A stretch of DNA of 64,000 bases, taken from Trifolium pratense (lineage: Eukaryota > Streptophyta > Magnoliopsida > Fabales > Fabaceae). The notes below the pieces were generated by a model, which worked only from the letters and a program-made list of their open reading frames with translations, searched no databases and was not told the origin of the DNA. Location: assembly GCF_020283565.1 (NCBI RefSeq), contig NC_060060.1, forward strand, positions 33,790,001-33,854,000, given 5' to 3'. Positions within the stretch are counted from its first letter, which is position 1, and each line of letters begins with the position of its first letter. The translations under genes and the position numbers were made by a program. Positions 23,201-33,149 of this stretch are shown here, piece after piece.

Positions 23201-24081
23201 TATAACACAAGCATACAAATATCAGAATCACAGACATAATAGAAAACAAACAAAATATGAGTCACATAATTGTAAACTTGGGGCCCGTTTGGATTAGCTT
23301 ATTTTTGAGCTTATGCAAACAACTTATGTAATATAAATTAGGTTTTATGCTATTTTATAAGTTCACACTAGTGAAAATTATATTTTTATAAGCTATTTTA
23401 TCATAAAATACCTTGACAAACTTATAATAATACATGAAAATTGCATAAGCAGTTTGCATGAGCTAAAAAATAAGCTAATCCAAACAGGCCCTTGGACCCT
23501 TTTGGATTGACTTATTTAAGCTTATCTCCTGGCATGGGAGCAATTATGAAAACAACTTGACATTTTTCATAAGCTTTTTTTAGCTTATTTTTCGTAAGTT
23601 CTTCAAGATAGCTTATGAAAACAGCTTATAACATATACAAAAATAATTTAAGTTTTGCTATAGAAATAGCTTATTTTATGCAATAAGCTTAAAATAAGCT
23701 GTTTATCCAAACAGGTTGACTCTTACCTTTTTAAACAACGATTCTCTTGCAGGTGTCTTAGTGTAAATGATGGAACCACGACGAGTAAACGACGAACGAG
23801 TAGCTTTACTATCCTAAAATGAAAATGATAAATTAAACATCCGAGTTAATTAACAAAGTTCATAATTGAAATGAAAGATTAAAACTTTATTTATTTTAAT
23901 TAGTTAATAGCATTGAGTAACAGTGAGGGTTGTTACTTACAATGAGGGATTGAACAAGAGGGACAATTTGAACGAGATCGTTGAAGAGGTCACGATTCAA
24001 ATTGGAATTAGGTGCAGATGAAGCAGCAGCAGCAGTGGAAAGCCATGAATCTGAATCATCAGCTAAGTTCGAATGCTGCAT
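20299..24081 (-). CDS. MPB2C: MPB2C-like microtubule-associated coiled-coil protein
   Basis: Five exons on the minus strand, 23941-24081, 23727-23813, 21515-21874, 20888-21106 and 20299-20469, all phase 0, give 325 residues. The N-terminus 'DDSDSWLSTAAAASS' plus 'DLFNDLVQIVPLVQSLI', a small basic exon ('FTRRGSIIYTKTPARESL'), a long heptad-rich coiled coil (about residues 110-250: 'LKEKMEELQLKLREKEELLK', 'AKLDEMKHQVSEKD') and the C-terminal block ('DISSFTLLLEGLAKTD', 'KPYVFNHAPDI', 'CQKIEEARKAYIAAV') match the order and length I remember for MPB2C. In tobacco and Arabidopsis that protein binds microtubules, a tobamovirus movement protein and KNOTTED1-type homeodomain proteins, and limits cell-to-cell transport. 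The exon-3 acceptor must be 'gttag' rather than the 'ggcag' four bases later, which would start with TAG. Intron 2 (21875-23726) holds two MITEs. The 5' leader has a CT-rich tract (24123-24138 as GA on plus). Confidence 0.88.
23282..23490. mobile_element. MITE, 209 bp, in MPB2C-like intron 2
   Basis: Terminal inverted repeats of about 25 bp ('GGCCCGTTTGGATTAGCTTA' and its near-complement) are flanked by a perfect 5-bp duplication 'CTTGG' (23277-23281 and 23491-23495). The interior is strongly palindromic, with AAGCTTAT-type motifs. Confidence 0.8.
23498..23715. mobile_element. Second MITE directly adjacent
   Basis: The left end 'CCTTTTGGATTGACTTATTT' is partly mirrored by 'TAAGCTGTTTATCCAAACAGG', with several AAGCTTAT/ATAAGCTT palindromes inside. 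It abuts the previous MITE within 10 bp. No clear target duplication. Confidence 0.6.
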
Positions 24082-24397
24082 TTTTGCTGTTTATCACTGT
24101 AGAAGGAAGAAGACTATGGTTGAGAGAGAGAGAGAGACTTGGGAGAGACTACACAGTTTACAAACGGCTCATTTGGTTTCGATTTGCAGGTAAAGTTTGA
24201 GAGAGACTTGAATTCTCACATCAAATGACTAACCTACCCTCTCAACCTCCTCCTCTTTTTAAAAATAAACCGAAAAGTTAGTAGAATAAAATTAAAATAT
24301 TAGACAAATTTAGCTGATATGAGTATAAAATGACATAAAAGTACGTGGTTAGTAGATAGTTATTATAATTTTAAAAAAATAAAAATAATAAAGATAA
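24082..24397. other. Promoter region of the MPB2C-like gene (minus)
   Basis: Contains the GA/CT tract and AT-rich sequence. A 306-bp foldback transposon begins 317 bp from the ATG. Confidence 0.5.
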
Positions 24398-24703
24398 GGC
24401 TTAATTAGTAAAATGGTCCCTTAAAGACATTTTTGGTTTCAAATTGGTCCCTTAAAGAAAAAAAGGTCCAAATAGGTCCCTTAAAGAAAAAAAAAGTCCG
24501 AATAGATCCCTTAAAGACATCTCCGTTAATCAGTTTGGTCCCTAAAAATAGGCCTAAATAGGACCAAACTGATTAACGGGGATGTCTTTAAGGGACCTAT
24601 TCGGAATTTTTTTTCTTTTAGGGACCTATTTGGACCTTTTTTTCTTTAAGGGATCAATCTGAAATCAAAAATGTCTTTAAGGGACCATTTTACTAATTAA
24701 GCC
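24398..24703. mobile_element. Foldback Mutator-type MITE, 306 bp
   Basis: Almost the whole element is one inverted repeat: 'GGCTTAATTAGTAAAATGGT' on the left is matched by its exact complement on the right, arms are about 145 bp, and repeated 'GGTCCCTTAAAG' blocks lie inside each arm. The flanks carry a perfect 9-bp duplication 'TAAAGATAA' (24389-24397 and 24704-24712), the Mutator-superfamily length. Confidence 0.93.
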
Positions 24704-24712
24704 TAAAGATAA

Positions 24713-25596
24713 ATATGAAATAAAATGTAAAATACTATAAGCTATAAACTCATTCACTACTTGAAATAGCATATCAAAAAAAGTTGCATGCTAATTAGAT
24801 AAGTTTGTTACCAAACACGTTCATTTTTATCAAACAAGCTTAAAAGCTAGTCCAATAAGCTATAAGCTAGCTTATTGAACTTACCAAACACACCTTAAAT
24901 TGGACAAGAATCCCTTAACTTATTTATTGGTTTTATATTCGTCATTTAACTAATTAACGTTATAAATTGGTCTTTTAACTTTAATTATGTTTGTGATATT
25001 GATCATTTTCGTTAGTTTTTCTAAAAAAACATTAACTTTGCTTTTTGTTATCCCTTATATGTACGTGTAAATGATTTATTTATGAGTAATATTGTTATAC
25101 ATGTTAGTGAATATGATTATGAGCTCAGACATATTTCTCAGATTGAGAATAAATACACTATCAACCTGTTAAAAAAGGAGTGTTCTCGTAGAAAATGACT
25201 ATTGACATTTTTTTTCCTTTTCAACATACCATATTTAGTGTGTTACTTGGCAACATCAGTAGCCACGTAAGCAAAGTTATCGTGTGTATTTAACATTTTA
25301 AGAATGTAAAAAAATTGTCTTTCTAATATCATGCCATGTATGATTTGATACATGTGATTACATTCGACAATTTCCCTTTTCTCAAAGGGTCATGCTAAAC
25401 CGTGACTCTCGAGCAATGGTTAAGAAAATAAAATGCAAAAGTTTTAAATTTCAAGGTATTCAACACACTATTTTTGTTTTCTTAACCATTGTTCATTGTC
25501 ACATAGGCATTGTTTAGCATTTTACTTTCTCAAATCAAATTTTAACCAGTGTCCGTTGTGTATTTAATGTTTCATAGACCTCACTTGAATATTAAT
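24713..25596. other. Repeat-rich spacer
   Basis: About 24720-24895 is a decayed hAT-type MITE related to 6938-7130. The rest is AT-rich with no coding evidence. About 25390-25525 contains an imperfect inverted repeat around 'CAATGGTTAAGAAAA' and 'TTTTCTTAACCATTG'. Confidence 0.5.
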
Positions 25597-25899
25597 AGGA
25601 TGTACATAACGCACGGTGGTATCAAGAAGATGATGATCGATGACCGGTGGATGGAACCAATAATTGTTCCACAATGCTTTTCATCATACCTTAGAATTAC
25701 TTGCATTATTAAGGACACCTTTTCACACAAACGAAGTGACCATAAGATGGCAAAATATATTTTGGAAAATGCAAATTTTTTACAAACGTTGACACTCTGC
25801 AGCCAAAGGGATAAACCTGAAGTAGAAAGAAAGTTGTCTCAATGCCATAAGGCCTCTCCAGCATGTCAAATTTTAGTTACTGATAACATATGTAAGTAG
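25597..25899 (+). pseudogene. Solo FBD exon (F-box gene remnant)
   Basis: A third-exon acceptor-like sequence ('attaatag' before 25597) leads into an FBD domain ('WMEPIIVPQCFSSYLR', 'MAKYILENANFLQTLTLCSQ', 'KASPACQIL') ending at 25899. No exon 1 or 2 is found upstream. The frame is shifted near 'GATGATGATCGATGACC' (about 25628-25645) relative to the family. It could only be translated from a fortuitous ATG (25567 or 25600). Confidence 0.75.
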
Positions 25900-26366
25900 T
25901 AGTTTCTCTTTTCTACTTGTCACTTCATTAGTTTCTACCATGCAATTGCTTAATTTGATGGTTTTAACTTTTGATTTGGTGGTTCACGGCTTTGTCTTGT
26001 TGCACAAGTTAAGGAAAAATCATCTTCAAATAATTTAGTTGGTACTTTTCTACATGTTTATTTATATTTTTATTCATTAAACTTGTTTATGACCACAACT
26101 AGTTCACCGTATATCCATCTTCAAATAATTTCAAATTTTTCATAAATGATATAAAATTTCAATTCAACGAAATTTTTTGTAAAATTAATATTCATTATAA
26201 TATAAATCACTACTTGTATGCACAATTTTGAGGACTTGTTACAAAGCCATAAAAATCAAATTTTTTGCTCATAATGAGTCACAGTTATGCATAGCATTCG
26301 GTTCTAGATTTTGTTAGCATTAACGCCGGAATATAACCGTTCCGGCAGAAAATATCAACGTCGGCG
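25900..26366. other. Spacer and promoter of the next F-box gene
   Basis: AT-rich, no coding evidence. Confidence 0.5.
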
Positions 26367-27772
26367 ATGGATAGGATCGGAAATTTACCAAACGAGATCC
26401 TAATCCACATTCTCTCTTTCATTCCCACCAAACAAGCCGTATCCACAAGCATTCTTTCAAAGAGATGGATTCATCTATGGCGTTCTGTTCCCATTCTTCA
26501 TTTCTTCGATACCAAATTGAAAACCCTAGCAGACAATTATAGCTTCAACGAATTCCTTTACTCCATTATACTCTTTCGAGAATCCGCTAGTAATCATTCC
26601 GTCAACAGTTTCTTCCTCGACATCGAATACAATTCGCCGAAACTCGCATTTCGTCATGGCATTCCCAATGTCATAAATTGGATCAATTATGTAGTTGAAC
26701 GGAAAGTTCAATTTCTCAATCTCTATTTAGATGTTGTTGTTGGTGGTGGTAATATTCAAAAACCCCCAAATTTGCCTATTAGTGTATTCACCTGTGAAAC
26801 CCTAGTTGTTCTTAAGCTTAATTGGTTCTCTATGGAGGAAGGTTTTTCTTTTAATTTTGAGGGTTTTCCATTGCTTAAAGCTCTGCATTTGAAAAAAATG
26901 TACTTTGATGAATATGAAGAATTTATTTTGCTTCTAGCTGGATGTCCTGTTCTTGAAGATTTACTTGTATCTGATATAAAATTTCGGAGTTTGGATTTGG
27001 TACCTGCTTTTGAATTTGATCAAGTCTTTAAAAGCTCAAGCTTAAACAATTTGACTGAAGTGTATATTAGAGACTGTTATTTTCATTTTTGGGTGAAAGC
27101 ACTTTCAAATTCGAAGTTTCTGAGCATAGGATTTTGGAAGGTTTGTTTGATTGTTATGGATATATAATTTATGTCAATGGAATGAAAATGAAAGAAAAAA
27201 GATGTGAATTATCTTTATTTAGTTTTAGGGAATTTTGTCTTAATTTCTGATACTTTGTCTTTCTTCATAATTTTAGGACTATCATTGTAATGACTTTCCT
27301 GTTTTCCATAATTTGACGCACTTGGTGCTTAACTATAATTGGGATAGAGTTGTGGAAGTGCTCCGACACTGCCCTAAGCTTCAAAATCTCAACTTTTGTC
27401 AGGTTTGTTAAGTTTAAGAACCATATTTTGTTTATATTTTCTTAACATATATCTTATGTTTTAATTTTATTTTATTTCTATTATTAACAGAATATGCAAA
27501 GTGGTTCAGATGAGCACATTATAGAAAATTGGGTAGATCCGGAATCTGTTCCACATTGCCTTTCGTTAAACCTAACAACTTGCACTCTTTGGGGATTTGC
27601 ACTTACAAGCTTACAAGGTGACTTTATGTTAGCAAGATATATTCTAAAGAATGCAAGAGTTTTACAAACCATGAAAATCTCATGTGTTAGGGAAATGTTG
27701 CCTGAAATTGAAAATAAATTATCCTCATGCCACAGGGCCTCTGCAACATGTCAACTTTCATTTTATCGATAA
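26367..27772 (+). CDS. F-box/FBD/LRR protein (intact, 3 exons; second sub-lineage)
   Basis: Exons 26367-27140 (258 codons), 27277-27402 (42) and 27491-27772 (93 plus TAA), phase 0, give about 393 residues. The F-box begins at residue 3 ('DRIGNLPNEILIHILSFI', '[14 protein letters not shown]'). LRRs: 'ETLVVLKLNWFSMEEGFSF', 'GFPLLKALHLKKMYF', '[13 protein letters not shown]'. Exon 2: 'VFHNLTHLVLNYNWDRVV'. FBD: 'ENWVDPESVPHCLSLNLTTC', 'ARYILKNARVLQTMKI', 'ASATCQLSF'. It belongs with the copies at 45.6, 50.2 and 55.0 kb by its '[20 protein letters not shown]' F-box. Confidence 0.92.
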
Positions 27773-28203
27773 CATATAGGATATGCAAATAATGATTTCT
27801 TTACATGTTTCATTAGCTTCTATTACGCTTACGCGACTGCTAGATTAGGTGGTTTAAACTATGAGCTATATGTGAATGTCACAGACTTTGTCTCGGTGCA
27901 CTAGTTAAATAAAATTGATCCTTAATTTATTTAGTCTGTATTTGCATGATATTTATGAATATATTTGGTTATTTAGTCTGCAGTTAATTATAAAGGGTGG
28001 TTTTTTTTTTTGAAACATTATAAAGGGTGGTTTAGTAGGTGGATAAACTGCCAAAAATATACCACTATACCATATGCAGTAATTGCATGATTTCTCATTG
28101 AGGAGAAGCTTAGATAATGCCCCTGTCTTGTTAGTTTTTGCTAGATAATAATAAAATGGTAGCTCTCCCATCTAAAACATTGCACTAGCAACTATAAAGC
28201 ACA
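27773..28203. other. 3' flank of the F-box gene
   Basis: Non-coding. Includes a poly(T) micro-insertion at 28004-28016. About 28120-28160 ('GTTTTTGCTAGATAATAATA') starts a segment shared with 34340-34370. Confidence 0.5.
28004..28016 (-). mobile_element. Poly(A) micro-insertion (minus) with 17-bp target duplication
   Basis: A T-tract plus 'GAAAC' lies between two copies of 'ATTATAAAGGGTGGTTT' (27987-28003 and 28017-28033). Confidence 0.65.
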
Positions 28204-28204
28204 T

Positions 28205-28355
28205 ACACTCCTTAGTTAAGGCGTGCCCCAGAGTCGGACACACGTCTGTGTCAGACATCGACACTTATGATTACACTGAATTATGTCATTTTCTCAAATT
28301 ATTGTCGGTGTTGACGTGTCTGTGTCGCGCCCGGTGTCTGCGCTTCATAGACTGG
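28205..28355. repeat. Degenerate MITE-like repeat
   Basis: 'GGACACACGTCTGTGTCAGA' and 'GACGTGTCTGTGTCG' recall the interior of the element at 4594-4742; the ends have decayed. Confidence 0.45.
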
Positions 28356-28369
28356 CAATAAGTTTGGAT

Positions 28370-28700
28370 TTTGTATTGCTATTTGCTACTATAGCCATTA
28401 AAATCCATGGCTTCCATGCTTAGGACTAAAACCGATGTGTTTTTGTGAACTATCAGAAGATCTTTAACCAAACAAAGTGACAACAATATAGCACTGCATA
28501 CAGCTATTTCACTTAGACTGACACTCTCTATGTTGGTTTGAAATCCAAACTTGTTAATGCATGGTGTGAGAGGGAGAATGCAACAATTTGACACAAGGAT
28601 ATCATTGCTCCTAGGATGTATATAGTGTTTAGAAAGAAGAACATTGACAATTGTGAAAAGAACCAAATTCAACTTTGTTTTTTATAGGCATCAGTGGGAG
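28370..28700. repeat. Duplicated flank segment, copy 1
   Basis: Closely matches 34390-34700 ('AATCCATG.CTTCCATGC', 'AACTATCAGAAGATCTTTA', 'ATGGTGTGAGAGGGAGAATG'); a shorter third copy is at about 38145-38345. Function unknown; no reliable reading frame. Confidence 0.7.
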
Positions 28701-28726
28701 CTCATGCAAAATGTTATTCCCTTTAT

Positions 28727-28755
28727 TTATTTATTTATTTATTTTGACTCAAAAG
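28727..28755 (-). mobile_element. A-rich micro-insertion (minus) with 15-bp target duplication
   Basis: A (TTTA)n tract plus 'TTTTGACTCAAAAG' between perfect copies of 'TGTTATTCCCTTTAT' (28712-28726 and 28756-28770). Confidence 0.7.
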
Positions 28756-28770
28756 TGTTATTCCCTTTAT

Positions 28771-29514
28771 AAAACCCAAATTTCACAAAATCAATAATAA
28801 AATTTGCATTTCCAATAATGACACTTGCCCTGTGTTGTTACCAGCCAGGTTTTCTTTTGGGATATGTATGTAAGCCATGGAAAAGTATTTGTAACAACTA
28901 GGAAGTTTACAACCTAAACTTGGTTTACATAATAAAGGAGTCTGATAAAAATAACCAATTCAAATTTTTGAGCTTGTTAGAATATTGCAAGTTAGAATAC
29001 CGTCTTTAGGTATAACGGTAAAAAGACATTTCAAAATAAAAAAGGTATAACGGTAAAAAGACATTTCAAAATAAAAATCTAACGTTTCTACTTGTCCAAT
29101 TTGGCATACTTTTAATTCAAGGAAAATGTTGAAATTCATTTCGCATAATTGAATGTCTAGTGGTAGGATAGCATTAGCCGCTTGTCCAATTTGAAGTGAC
29201 AATTTGTAGCTTCAGTATTCTTATGGTTGGAGTGCCTAACGCGATAAATATTTTGGTAGACGCTAAACCAAACATATGCCTAATCAATTAACCTAAATTT
29301 TATGGGTTTTTTTCCCCTCCAAAATAGTTAACTTGTACATCCATTCGCACAAGAGAGCCATTTTTTTAAAATGTAAACAAACACATCAAAATTGTTGTCG
29401 CAATGGATGTAATACTACTAATTGATATATTGGTGCACAACTCTATTGCTTTATTTGGCTTTGGATTTAGTGCATTTAACAACTACAACTGCATGCAGTC
29501 AATGAAATCGGGAC
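28771..29514. other. AT-rich spacer
   Basis: No genes. Contains a two-copy tandem repeat of about 34 bp at 29009-29076 ('GGTATAACGGTAAAAAGACA' plus 'TTTCAAAATAAAAA'). Confidence 0.5.
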
Positions 29515-29689
29515 ATCCAATCTCAATCTAGGGGTCTATAAGGTGGCTTTATATTAGCAAGATACATATTTTAAAGAAGTTTACAAATGATAATAATCTT
29601 GTGTGTTAGGGAGCTATCACCTGAAATAGAAAGAAAAATTTCCTCATGCCCTAGAGCCACTGCAACATGTCAACTTTCAATTTGTCTAT
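29515..29689 (+). pseudogene. FBD-exon relic
   Basis: Shows the order of a third exon with deletions: 'TTTATATTAGCAAGATACAT' (LARYI), 'GAGCTATCACCTGAAATAGA' (ELSPEIE) and 'GCAACATGTCAACTTTCA' (ATCQLS). It lacks the exon start and has shifted frames. Confidence 0.7.
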
Positions 29690-29719
29690 TCTTATCAAAA
29701 AGAAAAAGAAAAAAAAAAA
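29690..29719 (+). mobile_element. A-rich micro-insertion with 16-bp target duplication, inside the FBD relic
   Basis: 'TCTTATC' plus an A-rich tail between 'CTTTCAATTTGTCTAT' (29674-29689) and 'CTTTTAATTTGTCTAT' (29720-29735), one mismatch. It interrupts the last codons of the relic. Confidence 0.7.
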
Positions 29720-29735
29720 CTTTTAATTTGTCTAT

Positions 29736-30460
29736 AAGACTGTAACTAATATACTTTTAATTGTTTTTGTTGTGTTTCTGTATCAGTGCAATAGATCCAA
29801 AAATACACCTTGATAAAAACAACAAAATATAGCTCCCTACCTCTTAAAGAACAATTTGCAAAATTATGTAATATAAAACCTTAAACAATTACCATCACTC
29901 CCATCTGCAAAAACTCGGTATACTTTATTGATGCCAAACAAAAAATTCCATCATAAAGCTCATTAGCAACCTGCCATTGACTAAATTTACATGATTAAAT
30001 ACTGTTATGTACCAAAATAAATGACTTAGTTAACCAATACTACATATTAGAAAAACATAAAAATGAATGAAAGAGAAAGAAAAGTACCTCTACTAAAGTA
30101 GTCATATAATGTGTTAGTATATCACGACAATATTACGAGCTAGCAATGTCAAATTACATAGTTGAAGGCTTAAACATTTTACCCATTATCTGAGTGTTTT
30201 TATTTTTTGGCAAAAGCGAGATTTAATTGGTTAGTTAATGTTGAAAATTTCTATTCAGTAAGAAAGAGAAAAAAAAAATTCTATACATTTTCAAATTATA
30301 ACTATTCTCTTCTCCATGAATAATTAGCCAATTTTTAATTGGTCAAATTTCCTTTTTATGGATTATAAATATCTCCAACTCATATTAATGTTCATAAATT
30401 TTTTTATTAAGTAAAGATTATTTTAATGGAAATCATTTATCACCAACTTTGAGTTAAGTT
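29736..30460. other. AT-rich spacer
   Basis: No genes or repeats recognised other than the insertion sites listed separately. Confidence 0.45.
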
Positions 30461-30630
30461 ACTAAATGTTAGTTGGTTCAGTGGTGATTTACGCTGAACT
30501 TGGTAGGGAGAACAACGGTTCGATCCCCGCAACTGCATTTGGGAGGAAACTGAAACCAGTTGATCCCAGAACTCACCCCAAACTCTAAACTACTAGGAAC
30601 TAGAGGATGAAAATAAAAATAAAATAAAAA
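30461..30630 (+). mobile_element. SINE, 170 bp, with 16-bp target duplication
   Basis: A tRNA-derived head shows an A-box-like 'TGGTTCAGTGGTGA' and a B box 'GGTTCGATCCCC'; the body includes 'TTGATCCCAGAACTCACCCC', and the element ends in an A-rich tail. It is flanked by perfect copies of 'AACTTTGAGTTAAGTT' (30445-30460 and 30631-30646). The intact duplication implies a fairly recent insertion. Confidence 0.92.
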
Positions 30631-30646
30631 AACTTTGAGTTAAGTT

Positions 30647-31036
30647 GAAAATCCATGGATCCTAAATTTAATATATGAATCCAAGATAGCGCTAACAAAA
30701 AAGTCGTCACCTACAGAAATGTTACAAGTTTTTTTTTTTTTTTTTTTGATGAACAGAAATGTTACAAGTTAGTAAGTAAAAAGTAAGTAAAAACGAATGT
30801 TATATGATAGACCAAACTTTTTTTTTTTTTTACATGAGACCCCGATTCATTCATATTTAATGTTCATAAATAAACTCCTTCTATTACAGACCCAACTATA
30901 TTTTTTACAGCACCCAAAAATAACTCCAAATTGAATGTCCAATATTTACCGCAACTATGCATTAGATTTAGATTTAGATTTTATTTGACCCCTGTCGCAC
31001 CATTTTCTACAAATCAGATTTAATCACACCTCTGCA
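30647..31036. other. Spacer and promoter of the F-box gene at 31057
   Basis: AT-rich; includes the micro-insertion at 30731-30752. A (GAA)n leader follows at 31037-31056. Confidence 0.5.
30731..30752 (-). mobile_element. Poly(A) micro-insertion (minus) with 18-bp target duplication
   Basis: Seventeen T plus 'GATGA' between perfect copies of 'ACAGAAATGTTACAAGTT' (30713-30730 and 30753-30770). Confidence 0.8.
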
Positions 31037-31056
31037 AAGAAGAAGAAGAAGAAGAA

Positions 31057-33149
31057 ATGCAGCGACCGAGAATTTCATCACCGACGGATACAATCAGCAC
31101 TTTACCGGACGAAATCCTTTGCCGAATTCTCTCTTTCCTCACAACCAAACAATCAGTTGCAACAACCGTTTTGTCCAAACGGTGGACTCATCTATGGCAC
31201 CATGTTCCCGTTCTTCACTTCCCTCACATCACAATCAACACCGTCGAATCCAATTTCCGTTTCAACGAATCTGTTTACTCCGTTTTAACCTCTCGCGACA
31301 CCGCCGCAGCCTCTCATTTCATAGACACTTTCCATCTCGATATTCAATACGGTAATTCTCATCTTGCTTATAATTTAGGGTTTCCCAATGTCACCAAATG
31401 GATCAACCTTATTGTTCAACGAAAACTTAAATATCTTCATTTGAATCTCCATGTGCCACTTCCTTATAATTTTGTTGGTTTTCCATATCACCCGAAATTG
31501 CCTGTTAGTATCTTCACCTGTAGAACACTTGTAAGTCTTAATCTCCGTTGGTTTCGTGTCGAGGATTTTTCTTTTTCTTCAAATGGATTTCAATTTCCCT
31601 CACTCAAAACTCTTCATTTGAGATTCGTTAAGTTTTCAGAAGTTCGAGATTTTATGTTGCTTTTAACTGGATGTCCAATTCTTGAGGATTTGAAAGCTTC
31701 TCATATATACTTCTTTTGTGCGGAAGATTCTGTTACTGTTCAAGAGTTTAAGAGATTAACCTTACCTAAATTGATTAGAGCTGATGTGAGTCAATGTTGG
31801 TGTTCGTGTTATATGGCGAAAGCACTTTCTACTTCGGTGTCTCTCTGCATAGAAACATCCTGGTTGTTGTGCACAAAAGACTACAGAGTTTACAAGGTTT
31901 GTTTTATTATGGATATCATGCATGCTATCTCAATCTATGTATGTAGCGCACACATTTCATATTGAAGACATGTGTTTAACACGCCGACATATGCATTCTA
32001 TTTTTCTCACATTATTACTACTCTTGACGTGTAGTAGTGCTTCGTAGATCTCAATCTATGTATATAGCGCGCACATTTCATATTGAAGACGTGTGGTGTT
32101 TGACCGTGTTTAACACACCGACATATGCATTCTATTTTTCTCACATTATTATTACTCTTGGCGTGTAGTAGTACTTCATATATCTCAATCGAATATAATA
32201 CACTGATTGAATGAGATGGGTGGATCTTGAATGATTTTGTTGGGTGTGCTGAAAAAAAGGAAATGGTTTAATATAATTCATTAGTTAATTGGTAATATGT
32301 ATGTGTATATATAAACCGTATTAAAAATCAGACATAAAAAATAGGTTGTTTCAATGGCTAACAATGTTTGCTTATTACCTTGATGGCCTCGGTTCGAGTC
32401 CCTCAATGTCTATGTTTTTGAATAAAAATACAATAAAAAATAAAAAAAGGTATCTGAGGGGTGCAAATATCATGTAATTAATTCTCGCGTAATATATTAT
32501 ATAAGATATCTGAGGGGTGCCGCGGCTCCTTCCCGCCCCAATGAAGATCTGCCCTCATGGAAAACAAAAATGTGATTTTTTTTTTTTTTTGCAATTTTGC
32601 CTTGATTTGATAGTATGTCTTTGTACATATTTTAGGTGAATAAACTGAAGCCGCCTTCTGATGACATTCCCATCTTTCATAATTTAACGCACTTGAAGCT
32701 CCACAATAATTGGGATTTGGTACTACAAGTACTCCACCATTGCCCCAAGCTTCAAAATCTTCAACTTTATCAGGTTTGTTAAGTTTAAGAATCATGTTCA
32801 GTTTATCTTTTCTTCAATCACCTTTATGTTTTGTTTTATTTTATTTTATGTGTACTATTAATAGGGGTTATACGAGGCAATGTTGAATGAAGAAGATGAT
32901 CAAGAAAATTGGGTGGAACCAAAACTTGTTCCCCAATGCCTTTCATCATACCTTAGAACTTGTACTATTCAACACTTATCAGGCCCAAAATTTGAACTCA
33001 TGTTAGCCAAATATATTTTGAAAAATGCAAGACTTTTGCAAACCATGACAATCTGGACCACAAGGGAACTGCCTGAAATTGAAAGGAAGTTGTCCCCATG
33101 CCCAAAGGCCTCTGCAACATGTCAACTTTCATTTATGGATAGCGTATAG
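31057..33149 (+). CDS. F-box/FBD/LRR protein (intact, 3 exons; mosaic with the 7.3-9.0 kb locus)
   Basis: Exons 31057-31896 (280 codons), 32636-32773 (46) and 32865-33149 (94 plus TAG), phase 0, give about 420 residues. F-box at residues ~13-50 ('STLPDEILCRILSFL', 'TVLSKRWTHLWHHV'), LRRs, an exon-2 LRR ('IFHNLTHLKLHNNWDLVL') and FBD ('[20 protein letters not shown]', 'AKYILKNARLLQTMTIW', '[14 protein letters not shown]'). The exon is a chimera. Residues from 'FHLDIQYGNSHLAYNLGFPN' onward match the truncated copy at 8401-8700. From about 31582 to 32215 it matches 7762-8396, including 339 bases with no mismatch I can see. A (GAA)n leader precedes the ATG. Intron 1 holds the two-copy tandem repeat and a SINE-like sequence. 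Confidence 0.92.
31927..32185. repeat. Two-copy tandem repeat in intron 1 (~120 bp unit)
   Basis: Counterpart of 8107-8363 with a few differences, for example 'TTTAACACGCCGACATATGC' present in both units here but disrupted in the first unit there. Confidence 0.75.
32343..32450 (+). mobile_element. SINE-like sequence in intron 1
   Basis: Contains 'TTCAATGGCTAACAATG' (A-box region) and B box 'GGTTCGAGTCCC', followed by an A-rich tail. No convincing target duplication; a separate 14-bp direct repeat 'TATCTGAGGGGTGC' occurs at about 32451 and 32507. Confidence 0.55.

Noticed and set aside
30461..30630. tRNA gene suggested by the A- and B-box motifs
   Set aside because: No cloverleaf or anticodon arm can be drawn; the body, A-tail and 16-bp duplication identify a SINE. 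The same applies to the B-box sequences at 17050, 32390, 35860, 37560 and 39590.
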